NCBI GenBank assembly: GCA_947165115.1
Contig: CAMUZD010000014.1
Location: 1 to 16,105, forward strand
DNA: 16,105 nt
Direction: 5' to 3'
DNA from: an uncultured Clostridia bacterium
Lineage (GTDB): Bacteria > Bacillota > Clostridia > Oscillospirales > Acutalibacteraceae
In this document: positions 6,182 through 12,641 of the stretch, piece after piece
How the letters are laid out: each line of letters begins with the position of its first letter
Numbering within the stretch: the stretch's first letter is position 1
Notes under the pieces: model-generated
What the model was told of the DNA's origin: nothing
What the model saw: the letters and a program-made list of their open reading frames with translations, nothing else
Database searches by the model: none
Position numbers and translations under genes: made by a program

Positions 6182-8073
6182 ATCAGTTCAAAAAGCTTTG
6201 TTTCATCCGCTTTCATTTCAATTCTTATCATATCTCCTCTGCCGGTTATCCCTTCATTTTCAAGCAGTTCGCGGTATGAGCGCGTGCCTGAAAGATAAAC
6301 GGTTTTTTCGCCCGCTTCGGCGGCGTGGATTGCGAGATAATTCTCATTGACATAGACAATATCGTCGCTTCCGCACCAGATATGAACGCCGTTCGCCTCA
6401 TAGAATGCGCGGATTTCATCGGCGGTAAAATCCTTTTTGAGACTTGACGGGGATATATATTTAATGCCGTTTTTTCTGCAGATTTCAAGTGCGCGGGACA
6501 TATATTCCGTTTTGAGATCCGAGAGGAAAACCACCGCCTTGTAGTTATCATAAACCGCCTCAAAATCGGAGATATCATATAAATCATAGGGCGCGCCCGC
6601 AGAGCCGAGACCTCTTCTCATATTGAAAGGTGCGCTGCGAAGAGCGCAGTCTGTCATATATTTATACGCGCTCTCATCAACGAATACCGCGACTTCGGCG
6701 GTGCTTTTTCTGTCCTCTTTTGAGAGCGAAGAGGCGTAGATTTCGCGCATCTGCGCCATTTCCGCGAGAATCGCGGGCGAATCATACCAGCCGCCCCACA
6801 TATCAAACCACCAGAAGCCGTTGCCTTTGATTAGCTGGCGGGCGAAGGACTTGCGCAGAGCCGATTTAGTCTGCTCCGCGTTTTCAAGCGGCTGCCAAAT
6901 CGGGGCATTATACTGACCTTCCGCGCATCCGCCGCGCTCCGAGAGAAGGCCGGTCAGATGGGTGCGTATATCGCATTCCTGCATACAGACCTTGCCGTGA
7001 AGCCTGACGGAACCGGCAGGATACATCTCGGTCCAGTCGATATCCGCGCTCCTGTTATCGATATAGGAATTCGGCGAGCAGATAAAATCGATATCGGGGC
7101 ATTCAAGAATTGTTCTGAGAGCGTGAGTGCCGTAAAGGGGCGAAGAAACCTCGAGCGAATAGCCGTAAAATGTGCCGACGGCGAGATTTTTGCCGCTCGC
7201 CCGCTTCGCAACTGCACTCAGATAACAGATATCGTCGGCGACGGCCTCGGAGGCAAATTCAAGATAGCGGGCGATATGCTCATTTTTATGATAAGGTCCC
7301 TTGCCGCTCAGCGCCGATAAATCGGGAAGCCCGGAGAATCCGCAACCGGGATAATATTTCTCAAGCCAGGCGTTGAATGCGCTTTCGGCTTTTTTGCAAA
7401 GGCCCGCATTGAGGTCGAAATGAAACCATTCCTCGGTGTTTCCGCCTGCAATCTGATAGCCGACGATATGAGAGGCATAGCCGCTTCCGGTTATATGCTC
7501 AATGACTTCGTGCAGCATCTCCGCCGCAGTTTCGCGGAATTTCACGGAAAAGAGGGATTCTCTTCTACCCGTTCCGTCAAGGCAGTCCGGATTCTCTTCA
7601 ATCCACCACAGCGGCATTGAAACATTGACGCGCGGGAAAATATAAGCATCGGGGCAGGCGTCAAGAATCTTTGCAATTGACGCGTCGAGAGCGGAGTAAT
7701 CGGGAGCATCTTTATTATCGAAAATGCCCGCAGTAAAAGGCCTTCCGGCATCGTTTGCGTTAATCCATCTGCCCGCAAAAAGCACGGGGACGGAAAAGAG
7801 ATTATAGCCCGCGCCGGCAAACTGCTCATAATTATTGTAATCCTCAAGATAGGTCATATAAGCCGCGGCGGGAAGCGGTTCGCCGTTTATGAATAAAGAC
7901 GGCACGCCGCCGCAGTCATCTACATAAGAATAAACGCCGCGATATTTTTCCATATCTCTTTCACCGCTTTCATACTGCGATATAAATTCTGTTTCCTTTC
8001 CCGGGCGGTAGGTATTGAAAAATCCGCCGAGAACGGTAATCAGCGCGAGAAAAAACGCGATAATTCTGCTCAA
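6178..8073 (-). CDS. GH42-like glycoside hydrolase (clan GH-A) with N-terminal signal or anchor
   Basis: A 631-residue putative beta-galactosidase-type enzyme. The first 20 or so residues (SRIIAFFLALITVLGGFF) are an uncleaved anchor or signal peptide. A TIM barrel follows (about 55-440). GYQIAGGNTEEW (205-216) is in the expected place for the acid/base Glu (214 or 215), and MQECDIRT (364-371) for the nucleophile, Glu366. WWFDMWGGWYDSP (421-433) resembles the end of GH42-like barrels. Residues about 458-560 (VAVFVDESAY, then YKAVVFLSDLK) look like the Rossmann-like trimerisation domain of GH42. Translation starts at TTG 8073: AGGAGG lies 7 bases upstream inside the preceding gene, and TTG overlaps that gene's stop as TTGA. 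Exact family and substrate are inferred from motif layout only. Confidence 0.78.
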   Translation of the reverse strand: MSRIIAFFLALITVLGGFFNTYRPGKETEFISQYESGERDMEKYRGVYSYVDDCGGVPSLFINGEPLPAAAYMTYLEDYNNYEQFAGAGYNLFSVPVLFAGRWINANDAGRPFTAGIFDNKDAPDYSALDASIAKILDACPDAYIFPRVNVSMPLWWIEENPDCLDGTGRRESLFSVKFRETAAEMLHEVIEHITGSGYASHIVGYQIAGGNTEEWFHFDLNAGLCKKAESAFNAWLEKYYPGCGFSGLPDLSALSGKGPYHKNEHIARYLEFASEAVADDICYLSAVAKRASGKNLAVGTFYGYSLEVSSPLYGTHALRTILECPDIDFICSPNSYIDNRSADIDWTEMYPAGSVRLHGKVCMQECDIRTHLTGLLSERGGCAEGQYNAPIWQPLENAEQTKSALRKSFARQLIKGNGFWWFDMWGGWYDSPAILAEMAQMREIYASSLSKEDRKSTAEVAVFVDESAYKYMTDCALRSAPFNMRRGLGSAGAPYDLYDISDFEAVYDNYKAVVFLSDLKTEYMSRALEICRKNGIKYISPSSLKKDFTADEIRAFYEANGVHIWCGSDDIVYVNENYLAIHAAEAGEKTVYLSGTRSYRELLENEGITGRGDMIRIEMKADETKLFELI

Positions 8074-9035
8074 TTCTTTTCCTCCTCAAACGGATAGACG
8101 AGCCCCATCTGCCTTCTGCATTCATCCATAATCCGCATGCAGTCGAGAGTGGATTTATGCGGAATATACAGGGACTCCGTCCTGCCCGCCCTTATCTCGT
8201 CGGCGGCGCGGGAAAACTCGGTGAGATAATCCGTTTTTCCCGTAAAGTTCTCTTTTCTCTCTTTGGTTTTAAGGCTCGCGAGCCTAGCCATGTGAAAAAC
8301 GGGAATCGTGATTCCGCCCAGCGTGCCCGTTATTTTACAGCTCTCTTTAAGGCGCGTGAGAGACATGTTGAGAACGCAGTCAAACCCCTCATATCCGAGG
8401 GTGACTTTTTCTTCGATATCAATGCCGTTTTTCAGCTTGCCCCTGCACCCGATTCTGTCGGGGAAGCCGAAAAGATTATAGCAATAGGTTATAGGATAAA
8501 CGCCGATATCAAGCAGGGCGCCACCCGCAGTTTCGGGCATCAGAAGGCGCGAATTTCTGCTCATCAGCACGCCCGGAAATGCATATTCAATCTTTACGCT
8601 CTTTATTTCACCTATGCGCTTTTCCGCAACCCATTTTTTGACTTCCAGCGCGACAGGTGAGAACCAGGTCCACATCGCTTCGCAGAAATAGACATTGTTT
8701 TCGCGCGAGGCGGTCAGCATTTCGCTGACTTCTCTCTCGCTGACGCCGGCGGGTTTCTCGCAGAGAACGGGTTTCCCCGCGCGCATGGCTTTCAGGGAAT
8801 ATTCAAGATGGGATGTGTGGGGAGTCGCTATATACACAGCATCAAATTCCCCCTGCGCGAGCATCTCCTCAAATGAAGAATACGCTTTTGCACCGTATTT
8901 CGCGGCAAATTCCTGCGCTTTGGCGGCGTTTCTCGAATACACCGCCGCGATTTCGTGAGCGCCTCTTGTAATGCTTGCGGCCGTGCTGCCGGCTATGCTG
9001 TCGCTGCCGACATAAGCCCACCTGAATTTTTCCAT
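8070..9035 (-). CDS. Gfo/Idh/MocA family NAD(P)-dependent oxidoreductase
   Basis: A 321-residue cytoplasmic sugar or polyol dehydrogenase. The Rossmann fold starts at once (FRWAYVGSDSIAGS), followed by DAVYIATPHTSH (65-76) and the family hallmark CEKPAG with Glu93-Lys94. GGALLDIGVYPITYCYNLFG is the C-terminal-domain motif seen in trans-dihydrodiol and 1,5-anhydrofructose dehydrogenase-like members. The start is ATG 9035, behind GGGGAGAG. An upstream in-frame ATG at 9077 lies between the -35 and -10 boxes of the promoter and cannot be in the transcript. The gene leads the operon with the glycosidase (TTGA overlap) and the unknown protein, so it probably processes a sugar released by that glycosidase. 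Substrate unknown; inositol-type activity is possible given the nearby IolB-like gene. Confidence 0.9.
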   Translation of the reverse strand: MEKFRWAYVGSDSIAGSTAASITRGAHEIAAVYSRNAAKAQEFAAKYGAKAYSSFEEMLAQGEFDAVYIATPHTSHLEYSLKAMRAGKPVLCEKPAGVSEREVSEMLTASRENNVYFCEAMWTWFSPVALEVKKWVAEKRIGEIKSVKIEYAFPGVLMSRNSRLLMPETAGGALLDIGVYPITYCYNLFGFPDRIGCRGKLKNGIDIEEKVTLGYEGFDCVLNMSLTRLKESCKITGTLGGITIPVFHMARLASLKTKERKENFTGKTDYLTEFSRAADEIRAGRTESLYIPHKSTLDCMRIMDECRRQMGLVYPFEEEKN

Positions 9036-9065
9036 TTTTATCTCTCCCCGTCTGTTATCGGTTTC

Positions 9066-9094
9066 ATTGTAGCACATTATTATTTTGTCTTCAA
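9066..9094 (-). promoter_or_regulatory. Sigma-A promoter of the oxidoreductase-glycosidase operon
   Basis: TTGAAG (9094-9089), 17-base spacer, TACAAT (9071-9066), 31 bases before ATG 9035 on the minus strand. It excludes the longer ATG 9077 start. Confidence 0.78.
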
Positions 9095-9130
9095 TATTAA
9101 AATAACCGTGCGCCGTTACTGCGCGGAATA

Positions 9131-9161
9131 AGAAAAGCAGCCGCCCTCTGAGGACGGCTGC
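9131..9161 (-). terminator. Rho-independent terminator of the small membrane protein gene
   Basis: Stem GCAGCCG/CGGCTGC (9137-9143 with 9155-9161), extended inside by CC/GG past one mismatch, then on the minus strand TTTTCTTATT. It begins 8 bases past the stop at 9170. Confidence 0.8.
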
Positions 9162-9169
9162 CGTTTAAT

Positions 9170-9439
9170 TTATGCTGTTTCTTTTTTCTTCCTGCAAACG
9201 GCCTTTGACGCAAGGGCGGTTACAACCGCGCCGACTGCGAGACCGGCTACTCCAGCGAGCGCAAGATTGCCTGCGGTGAAGCTTTCGCCGTATTTGAGAT
9301 TGGCTTCCGCTTCGGCTTCGACGTCAAGTCCGCCGGGCGCGAAAACAAGCGCGCCGAAAACCAGACACAGGGACAGCGCGAAGCAAAGCCCCCTGCGAAG
9401 CGCCGGAACTCCTTTTATTACAGATAACCTGCGTGACAT
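9170..9439 (-). CDS. Small secreted or membrane protein with two hydrophobic segments, function unknown
   Basis: An 89-residue protein. A basic start (MSRRLSVIKG...LRR) precedes a hydrophobic segment (about 17-34) and an acidic Ala-Glu stretch (VEAEAEA, 40-46) that resembles a signal-peptidase site. A Gly/Ala-rich second membrane segment (about 57-77) leads to a basic tail, CRKKKETA. This fits either a cleaved type I membrane protein of about 43 mature residues or a two-pass hairpin. ATG 9439 is preferred because GAGG lies 8 bases upstream; a GTG at 9448 is in frame but overlaps that site. It has its own promoter and terminator between the secretion locus and the sugar operon. I recognise no family. 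Confidence 0.65.
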   Translation of the reverse strand: MSRRLSVIKGVPALRRGLCFALSLCLVFGALVFAPGGLDVEAEAEANLKYGESFTAGNLALAGVAGLAVGAVVTALASKAVCRKKKETA

Positions 9440-9464
9440 AGACCTCACCTCATATAGTTATTCG

Positions 9465-9493
9465 ATTATATATTATCATATAAAGGGTGACAA
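9465..9493 (-). promoter_or_regulatory. Sigma-A promoter of the small membrane protein gene
   Basis: TTGTCA (9493-9488), 17-base spacer and perfect TATAAT (9470-9465) on the minus strand, 25 bases before ATG 9439. The -35 box abuts the T-tract of the terminator just upstream. Confidence 0.78.
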
Positions 9494-9530
9494 AAAGGAG
9501 ACACAAAGAGCGGCCTAGCCGCTCTTTGTG
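9493..9530 (-). terminator. Strong terminator ending the type VII secretion locus
   Basis: Perfect 13-base stem CACAAAGAGCGGC/GCCGCTCTTTGTG with a 3-base loop (9502-9514, 9518-9530), then TCTCCTTTTT on the minus strand. It lies 26 bases past the metalloprotease stop at 9556. Confidence 0.88.
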
Positions 9531-9555
9531 AAAACAGTTTTATTTTTGTGTGAAA

Positions 9556-10665
9556 CTAATTACCTTTGCCGAGAGCCTTTGATATTCTCCCTCTGAAATT
9601 CTTGGGCTGATAAAGTTGAATCTTGTTTTCCCTGAACGCCAGAATCACCATTTCTATATCGTTATTGCTTATCGGACCATGGTGATCGCACATCACAAGA
9701 TTATAGTATTTGTCGCTGATATAAAATCCATCCAGCTCGTTATACTGCCCTTTATCCACACCCTCCAGATTATCGGATTCGCTCACATACAGATCACCAA
9801 GGCCCAATGCATGACCGAATTCATGCTTGGCGACATGCTTGATCTCTTCATAATCATCGAATTTACCATTCCGGCTCATTATGACAATGGATTTCCGCGA
9901 ATTAGCAGACCATTTCAGGCCTGAAACTGCAAACGACCGCTTATCGTCGATACAGGACTTCAACTGCTCTTTTCCTTTTTTGGAACCTATATACTTTGAC
10001 ATTTTGTTAACATCGTCAGCCAAATTGCTGGTAAAAGGCAAAACATATACACAATCAAATATTGATCCGTCGGTGGTCAGATTAACTTTAACCTTTACGG
10101 TCTGGTTTCCGAACACCTTATATTCGCCCTGCCATTCCATGAATCCATCCAGTACCGCCTGAGCAAATTTCTCCGGATTGGGTAAATCACCGACAGCAAA
10201 AGCTACATTTGTGCTGAGAGTGAACACATTCACTCCGTCTTTATATTCAAGAACAGCGTCAATAGGAGTCAGCAAGCCTTTTCTGTTAACGCTTATTATA
10301 TATCCGTCAAAATCCTTAAGCGGGCCGAAATAAGGGTTCTCCTCATTATCAACATTCTCAGAATAACGTTTTTCACAATATGAATTCAAAAATGAACGGG
10401 CTTTCAGATTTCCGCGCGACGCTTCGGCGCAGAAAATGGTGAGGGCACATTCCTCCGAATCTCTGCCGGGTATAATAATTGCTCCGTGTAATATCAAATT
10501 GGCATACAGGCAAGCAGCTTCGGGATTTCCGAGTTTATACGCTTTTGCAATATAAGATACTCCTTCAATCCACTCTGCCCTGTCTTCGCTCATTAGCTTT
10601 TCTCTGCCCAAGCTGAGATACAGCTCTGGAGAGAGATTTTCGGCTCCGGTTGCGATTTCACTCAT
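9556..10665 (-). CDS. Metzincin-type zinc metalloprotease with N-terminal Sel1-like helical repeats
   Basis: A 369-residue putative zinc protease. Residues about 10-105 form short paired helices (WIEGVSYIAKAYKLGNPEAA, then LTIFCAEASRGNLKARSFL), a Sel1/TPR-like pattern used for protein binding. A beta-rich middle leads to KHEFGHALGLGDLY (280-293), an HExxHxxGxxD zinc site with ligands His281, His285 and Asp291 and catalytic Glu282, as in snapalysin-like metzincins. The later NLVMCDHHGP supplies a plausible Met-turn. There is no signal peptide or WXG segment, so it either acts inside the cell or uses a secretion partner. It is last in the type VII locus, 35 bases after the DUF6273-like gene, with GGAG 9 bases before ATG. 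It could be an effector, an adaptor-processing protease or an accessory; the context does not decide. Confidence 0.8.
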   Translation of the reverse strand: MSEIATGAENLSPELYLSLGREKLMSEDRAEWIEGVSYIAKAYKLGNPEAACLYANLILHGAIIIPGRDSEECALTIFCAEASRGNLKARSFLNSYCEKRYSENVDNEENPYFGPLKDFDGYIISVNRKGLLTPIDAVLEYKDGVNVFTLSTNVAFAVGDLPNPEKFAQAVLDGFMEWQGEYKVFGNQTVKVKVNLTTDGSIFDCVYVLPFTSNLADDVNKMSKYIGSKKGKEQLKSCIDDKRSFAVSGLKWSANSRKSIVIMSRNGKFDDYEEIKHVAKHEFGHALGLGDLYVSESDNLEGVDKGQYNELDGFYISDKYYNLVMCDHHGPISNNDIEMVILAFRENKIQLYQPKNFRGRISKALGKGN

Positions 10666-10700
10666 AACAATTGTCTCCGATTTTTCAGGTTGAACTGGGT

Positions 10701-11369
10701 TTATTTAATTACTCTCTTTATTATAATTGCAGGCCTCACGCCGCCGTTCTTGCCGTGAACAATAAACCGGTCGCCGTCATTAACCGAACCGTCATAATCC
10801 ACAACTGCAGCAAAGTCATCATAAATAATAGGGGTTCTCAGCCACCAGAAACAAGGGTTCCCGTTACAGGTTGTAATTCTGTCTTGGTCGCTGTCAAACC
10901 ATTTTTTCGCTTCGCTTAAACTCAGCAAAAACACCTTGTCCGACGTGTAATCATAACGCTTATACTTATAATCCCGATCTTCATCTGCAAGCAATTTATC
11001 GACGGTGATTATTCTGTCGCGCTCTTGTCTGGTAAAATTATCTGCCAAAAAGCTTGTGTTAAGCCATTTTCTGAGGCTGCAGTTTTCCCAGGTGATGCCG
11101 CCGGATTCGTTATTGAACGGCATTTTACAAACGGCCGTTTTTGAAAGAAGCAATACCTTTTTTCCGTCTGCTGACACATTCAGAACTATCCAATCAAGCT
11201 TGCCGAAGCGGACAACCTGACCTTTGCCGCCGAATTCAAGATCGCACAATCCGATCGCGTCGCCGACAACAATGGGCTTACCGCATGCAGGACAGATCAC
11301 CGCCCTCTGAGATGTATCAACTTTTATCTGAGCTTTACACTCGGGACACCTTGCTACCGCATAGCCCAT
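10701..11369 (-). CDS. Zinc-ribbon protein with DUF6273-like C-terminal domain
   Basis: A 222-residue protein. The N-terminal zinc ribbon has CPEC (Cys8, Cys11) and CPAC (Cys26, Cys29). The rest has the blocks I associate with DUF6273: WIVLNVSADGKKVLLLSK (about 60-77), WENCSLRKWLNTSFL (about 94-108), DKVFLLSLSEAKKWF (about 143-157), CFWWLRTP, and a closing GGVRPAIIIK. That beta-rich domain is common in Clostridia, often in surface or secretion contexts; its function is unknown. The start follows AGGAG by 8 bases. It lies between the immunity-like gene and the metzincin gene in the type VII locus. Its zinc ribbon has the same residue spacing as the CFI-box protein at 3369-4475. Confidence 0.83.
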   Translation of the reverse strand: MGYAVARCPECKAQIKVDTSQRAVICPACGKPIVVGDAIGLCDLEFGGKGQVVRFGKLDWIVLNVSADGKKVLLLSKTAVCKMPFNNESGGITWENCSLRKWLNTSFLADNFTRQERDRIITVDKLLADEDRDYKYKRYDYTSDKVFLLSLSEAKKWFDSDQDRITTCNGNPCFWWLRTPIIYDDFAAVVDYDGSVNDGDRFIVHGKNGGVRPAIIIKRVIK

Positions 11370-11438
11370 GTAATCATCTCCTGATTTCTAATATGGAATA
11401 TAAATCATTAAACTGTAATTTTTTAAAAATGAACGCTC

Positions 11439-11600
11439 TCAATAGTCTGCATTTGAATCCATTGGAGCTATTTCCTTGTTGGTTTCTAATGCTATCTCAA
11501 CAGCATTTATTATTTCTTCTTCCTCTGAACCAAGAAACAAATAATAAGGAAATCCGCCAAATTTTTCTATATATGCTTCAACAGCATCTTTCATGGTCAA
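11439..11600 (-). CDS. Small acidic protein, candidate immunity protein for the lethal factor-like toxin
   Basis: A 51-53-residue acidic protein: KDAVEAYIEKFGGFPYYLFL, then GSEEEEIINAVEIALETNKE, then IAPMDSNADY. Two start codons are possible. TTG 11600 overlaps the stop of the protease frame as TTGA and lies about 7 bases after AGGAGGT, ideal for coupled initiation. ATG 11594 is two codons further and about 13 bases from that site. Small acidic proteins encoded directly behind and overlapping a polymorphic toxin are usually cognate antidotes, and this protein has that position, size and charge. It has no signal or membrane segment, so it would act in the cytoplasm. I recognise no named family; the antidote role is inference. 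Confidence 0.68.
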   Translation of the reverse strand: MTMKDAVEAYIEKFGGFPYYLFLGSEEEEIINAVEIALETNKEIAPMDSNADY

Positions 11601-12334
11601 AGCAATCCACCTCCTATAATTTTGTCAACAATTTTTACTGCACGAGGAAACATCTGCTTCATCAACACATAACTGCGTTCATTTGAAGCGGCTCCGTCTA
11701 AAACCTCAGCAAAAAATTCTCTATTCGGCTTTCTATCGATCCAATAATCTTTGCCGTGTCCAGCTCCTAGGGGGTATGATGTTCCGGTTAAGCTTTCAAG
11801 CATGTCGGAAACACTTGCGGTATCCATCACAGAATAACCTTTTGTTTCCATTTCTTTTTTTATATTCCCTATTAATTGTTCGTTTGATTGTTTTCCCTTT
11901 AAAACATCAAAATCGTTTTTAATAGCCTTATATAAGGCGTTATCCCCCCAGCTTTCTGAAATAGGAGAACCATTTCCCATTAAATAATCAATATTATGGC
12001 CAAATTCATGGAAAGCTGTTTGATATGGTTTATGTATCATATCTCCCGCTTCAACTTTAGAAGCGTTAAAACTGACTCCTTCTCCAGGCCTAAAAAAAGC
12101 GCCGCCTTTATAATTTGCATCTTTGACTGTTAACTGGTCTCTGTATTTATTATAAAGAGTTTTTACACCTATATGCTTGCTGGAATTCAGCACTTTGTCC
12201 ATACCGTCCCTAAAAGATTGCGACAGTTTATTATCAATTCCTATTGAATTATTATCTTGTCCGGTTGATCCTGCTCCTGCCGCAGCACCGCTCGATGATG
12301 AAGCGGTGCCGCCGGTGTCGGAGGAGCCGTTTAT
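11597..12334 (-). CDS. Anthrax lethal factor-like zinc protease toxin domain, probable -1 frame extension of the WXG-like gene at 12331-12624
   Basis: This frame is open from just inside the slippery site (12334) to TGA 11597-11599; its first ATG is at 12202, giving 201 residues. Before that ATG lie 44 in-frame residues of a low-complexity Gly/Ser/Thr/Ala linker (for example SSDTGGTASSSSGAAAGAG), the kind that joins secretion and toxin domains. This argues for a fusion of about 342 residues rather than an independent start, since the site before ATG 12202 is poor (AGGGA only 4 bases away). Numbered as the fusion, the zinc site is AFHEFGHNIDYLMG, with His206, Glu207 and His210. NREFFAEVLDG supplies Glu303 as the likely third ligand, the same HExxH plus EFFAE layout as anthrax lethal factor and ATLF-like peptidases. 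Probably a type VII-delivered protease. If the gap is a true break, the toxin is disabled. Confidence 0.78.
   Translation of the reverse strand: MNGSSDTGGTASSSSGAAAGAGSTGQDNNSIGIDNKLSQSFRDGMDKVLNSSKHIGVKTLYNKYRDQLTVKDANYKGGAFFRPGEGVSFNASKVEAGDMIHKPYQTAFHEFGHNIDYLMGNGSPISESWGDNALYKAIKNDFDVLKGKQSNEQLIGNIKKEMETKGYSVMDTASVSDMLESLTGTSYPLGAGHGKDYWIDRKPNREFFAEVLDGAASNERSYVLMKQMFPRAVKIVDKIIGGGLL
12282..12312 (-). other. GC-rich stem-loop downstream of the slippery site
   Basis: On the minus strand GCGGCACCGC and GCGGTGCTGC pair over ten bases (one G-U), with an 11-base loop. It begins 24 bases after the slippery heptamer (21 bases past the TAA). That is longer than the usual 5-10 bases for a frameshift stimulator, so a stimulatory role is only possible. 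It also encodes part of the Gly/Ser/Ala linker. Confidence 0.4.
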
Positions 12335-12624
12335 TTTCCCCCGCCTATGTTATCATTATCTATAATTTCCTGATACCCTTCTGCAACTTCGTTCAAAATC
12401 TCGGCAACATTCTCTGCCGGTTCAGATGCCTCCTCAAGACTGTCATTAATATCTTCCAAGGCACTGTCAAGAGACGCTTTATGAGGACCAAGCGTGTCTT
12501 GATGTTCATCAGCTGCATTCTGGATATCCGATGCAAGCCTTTTAATTTCATCAACCGCTTCAGATACAGCACTTGCCATGGCACGCAGAGCCTCAACGCC
12601 CTCTTCACTTACTGCGTATTTCAT
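12331..12624 (-). CDS. WXG100-like helical secretion partner or N-terminal targeting domain
   Basis: A 97-residue protein, almost wholly alpha-helical. It has helix one (about 6-45), a turn around LGPHKASLD, and helix two (about 50-88) ending EGYQEIIDNDN, then GGGK and TAA. The length and two-helix layout match the WXG100/ESX superfamily, although no WXG tripeptide is visible. AAGGAG lies 8 bases before ATG. It follows the WXG100-like gene at 12642-12923 by 17 bases, so the two may form a heterodimer recognised by the EssC-like ATPase. The stop is immediately preceded by G GGA AAA, and the -1 frame continues into a toxin. It therefore either ends as a free partner protein, or serves as the N-terminal domain of a toxin split by frameshift, or both. 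Confidence 0.82.
   Translation of the reverse strand: MKYAVSEEGVEALRAMASAVSEAVDEIKRLASDIQNAADEHQDTLGPHKASLDSALEDINDSLEEASEPAENVAEILNEVAEGYQEIIDNDNIGGGK
12334..12340 (-). promoter_or_regulatory. Candidate programmed -1 ribosomal frameshift site (G GGA AAA)
   Basis: In the zero frame the codons are GGG GGA AAA TAA. The heptamer G GGA AAA fits the X XXY YYZ rule for tandem -1 slippage and resembles lambda tail gene G/T (G GGA AAG). Slipping gives ATA AAC GGC next and joins the 245-residue protease frame. The adjoining five G and four A also make a sequencing or replication slip plausible. Confidence 0.5.
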
Positions 12625-12641
12625 ATAAAAATCTCCTTTTA

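Noticed and set aside
8157..8660. Plus-strand open frame of 167 codons
   Set aside because: Antisense shadow of the oxidoreductase gene, with no initiation signals.
9033..9077. Longer oxidoreductase start at ATG 9077
   Set aside because: It lies between the -35 and -10 boxes of the promoter, before any transcript start, and has no ribosome site; ATG 9035 has GGGGAGAG.
11141..11686. Plus-strand open frame of 181 codons
   Set aside because: Spans antisense of three minus-strand genes with good ribosome sites and recognisable domains; low-complexity composition.
12200..12202. ATG 12202 as an independent start of the protease
   Set aside because: Poor ribosome site, and it would cut off an open 44-residue Gly/Ser/Ala linker that connects to the WXG-like gene. 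Kept only as a fallback.
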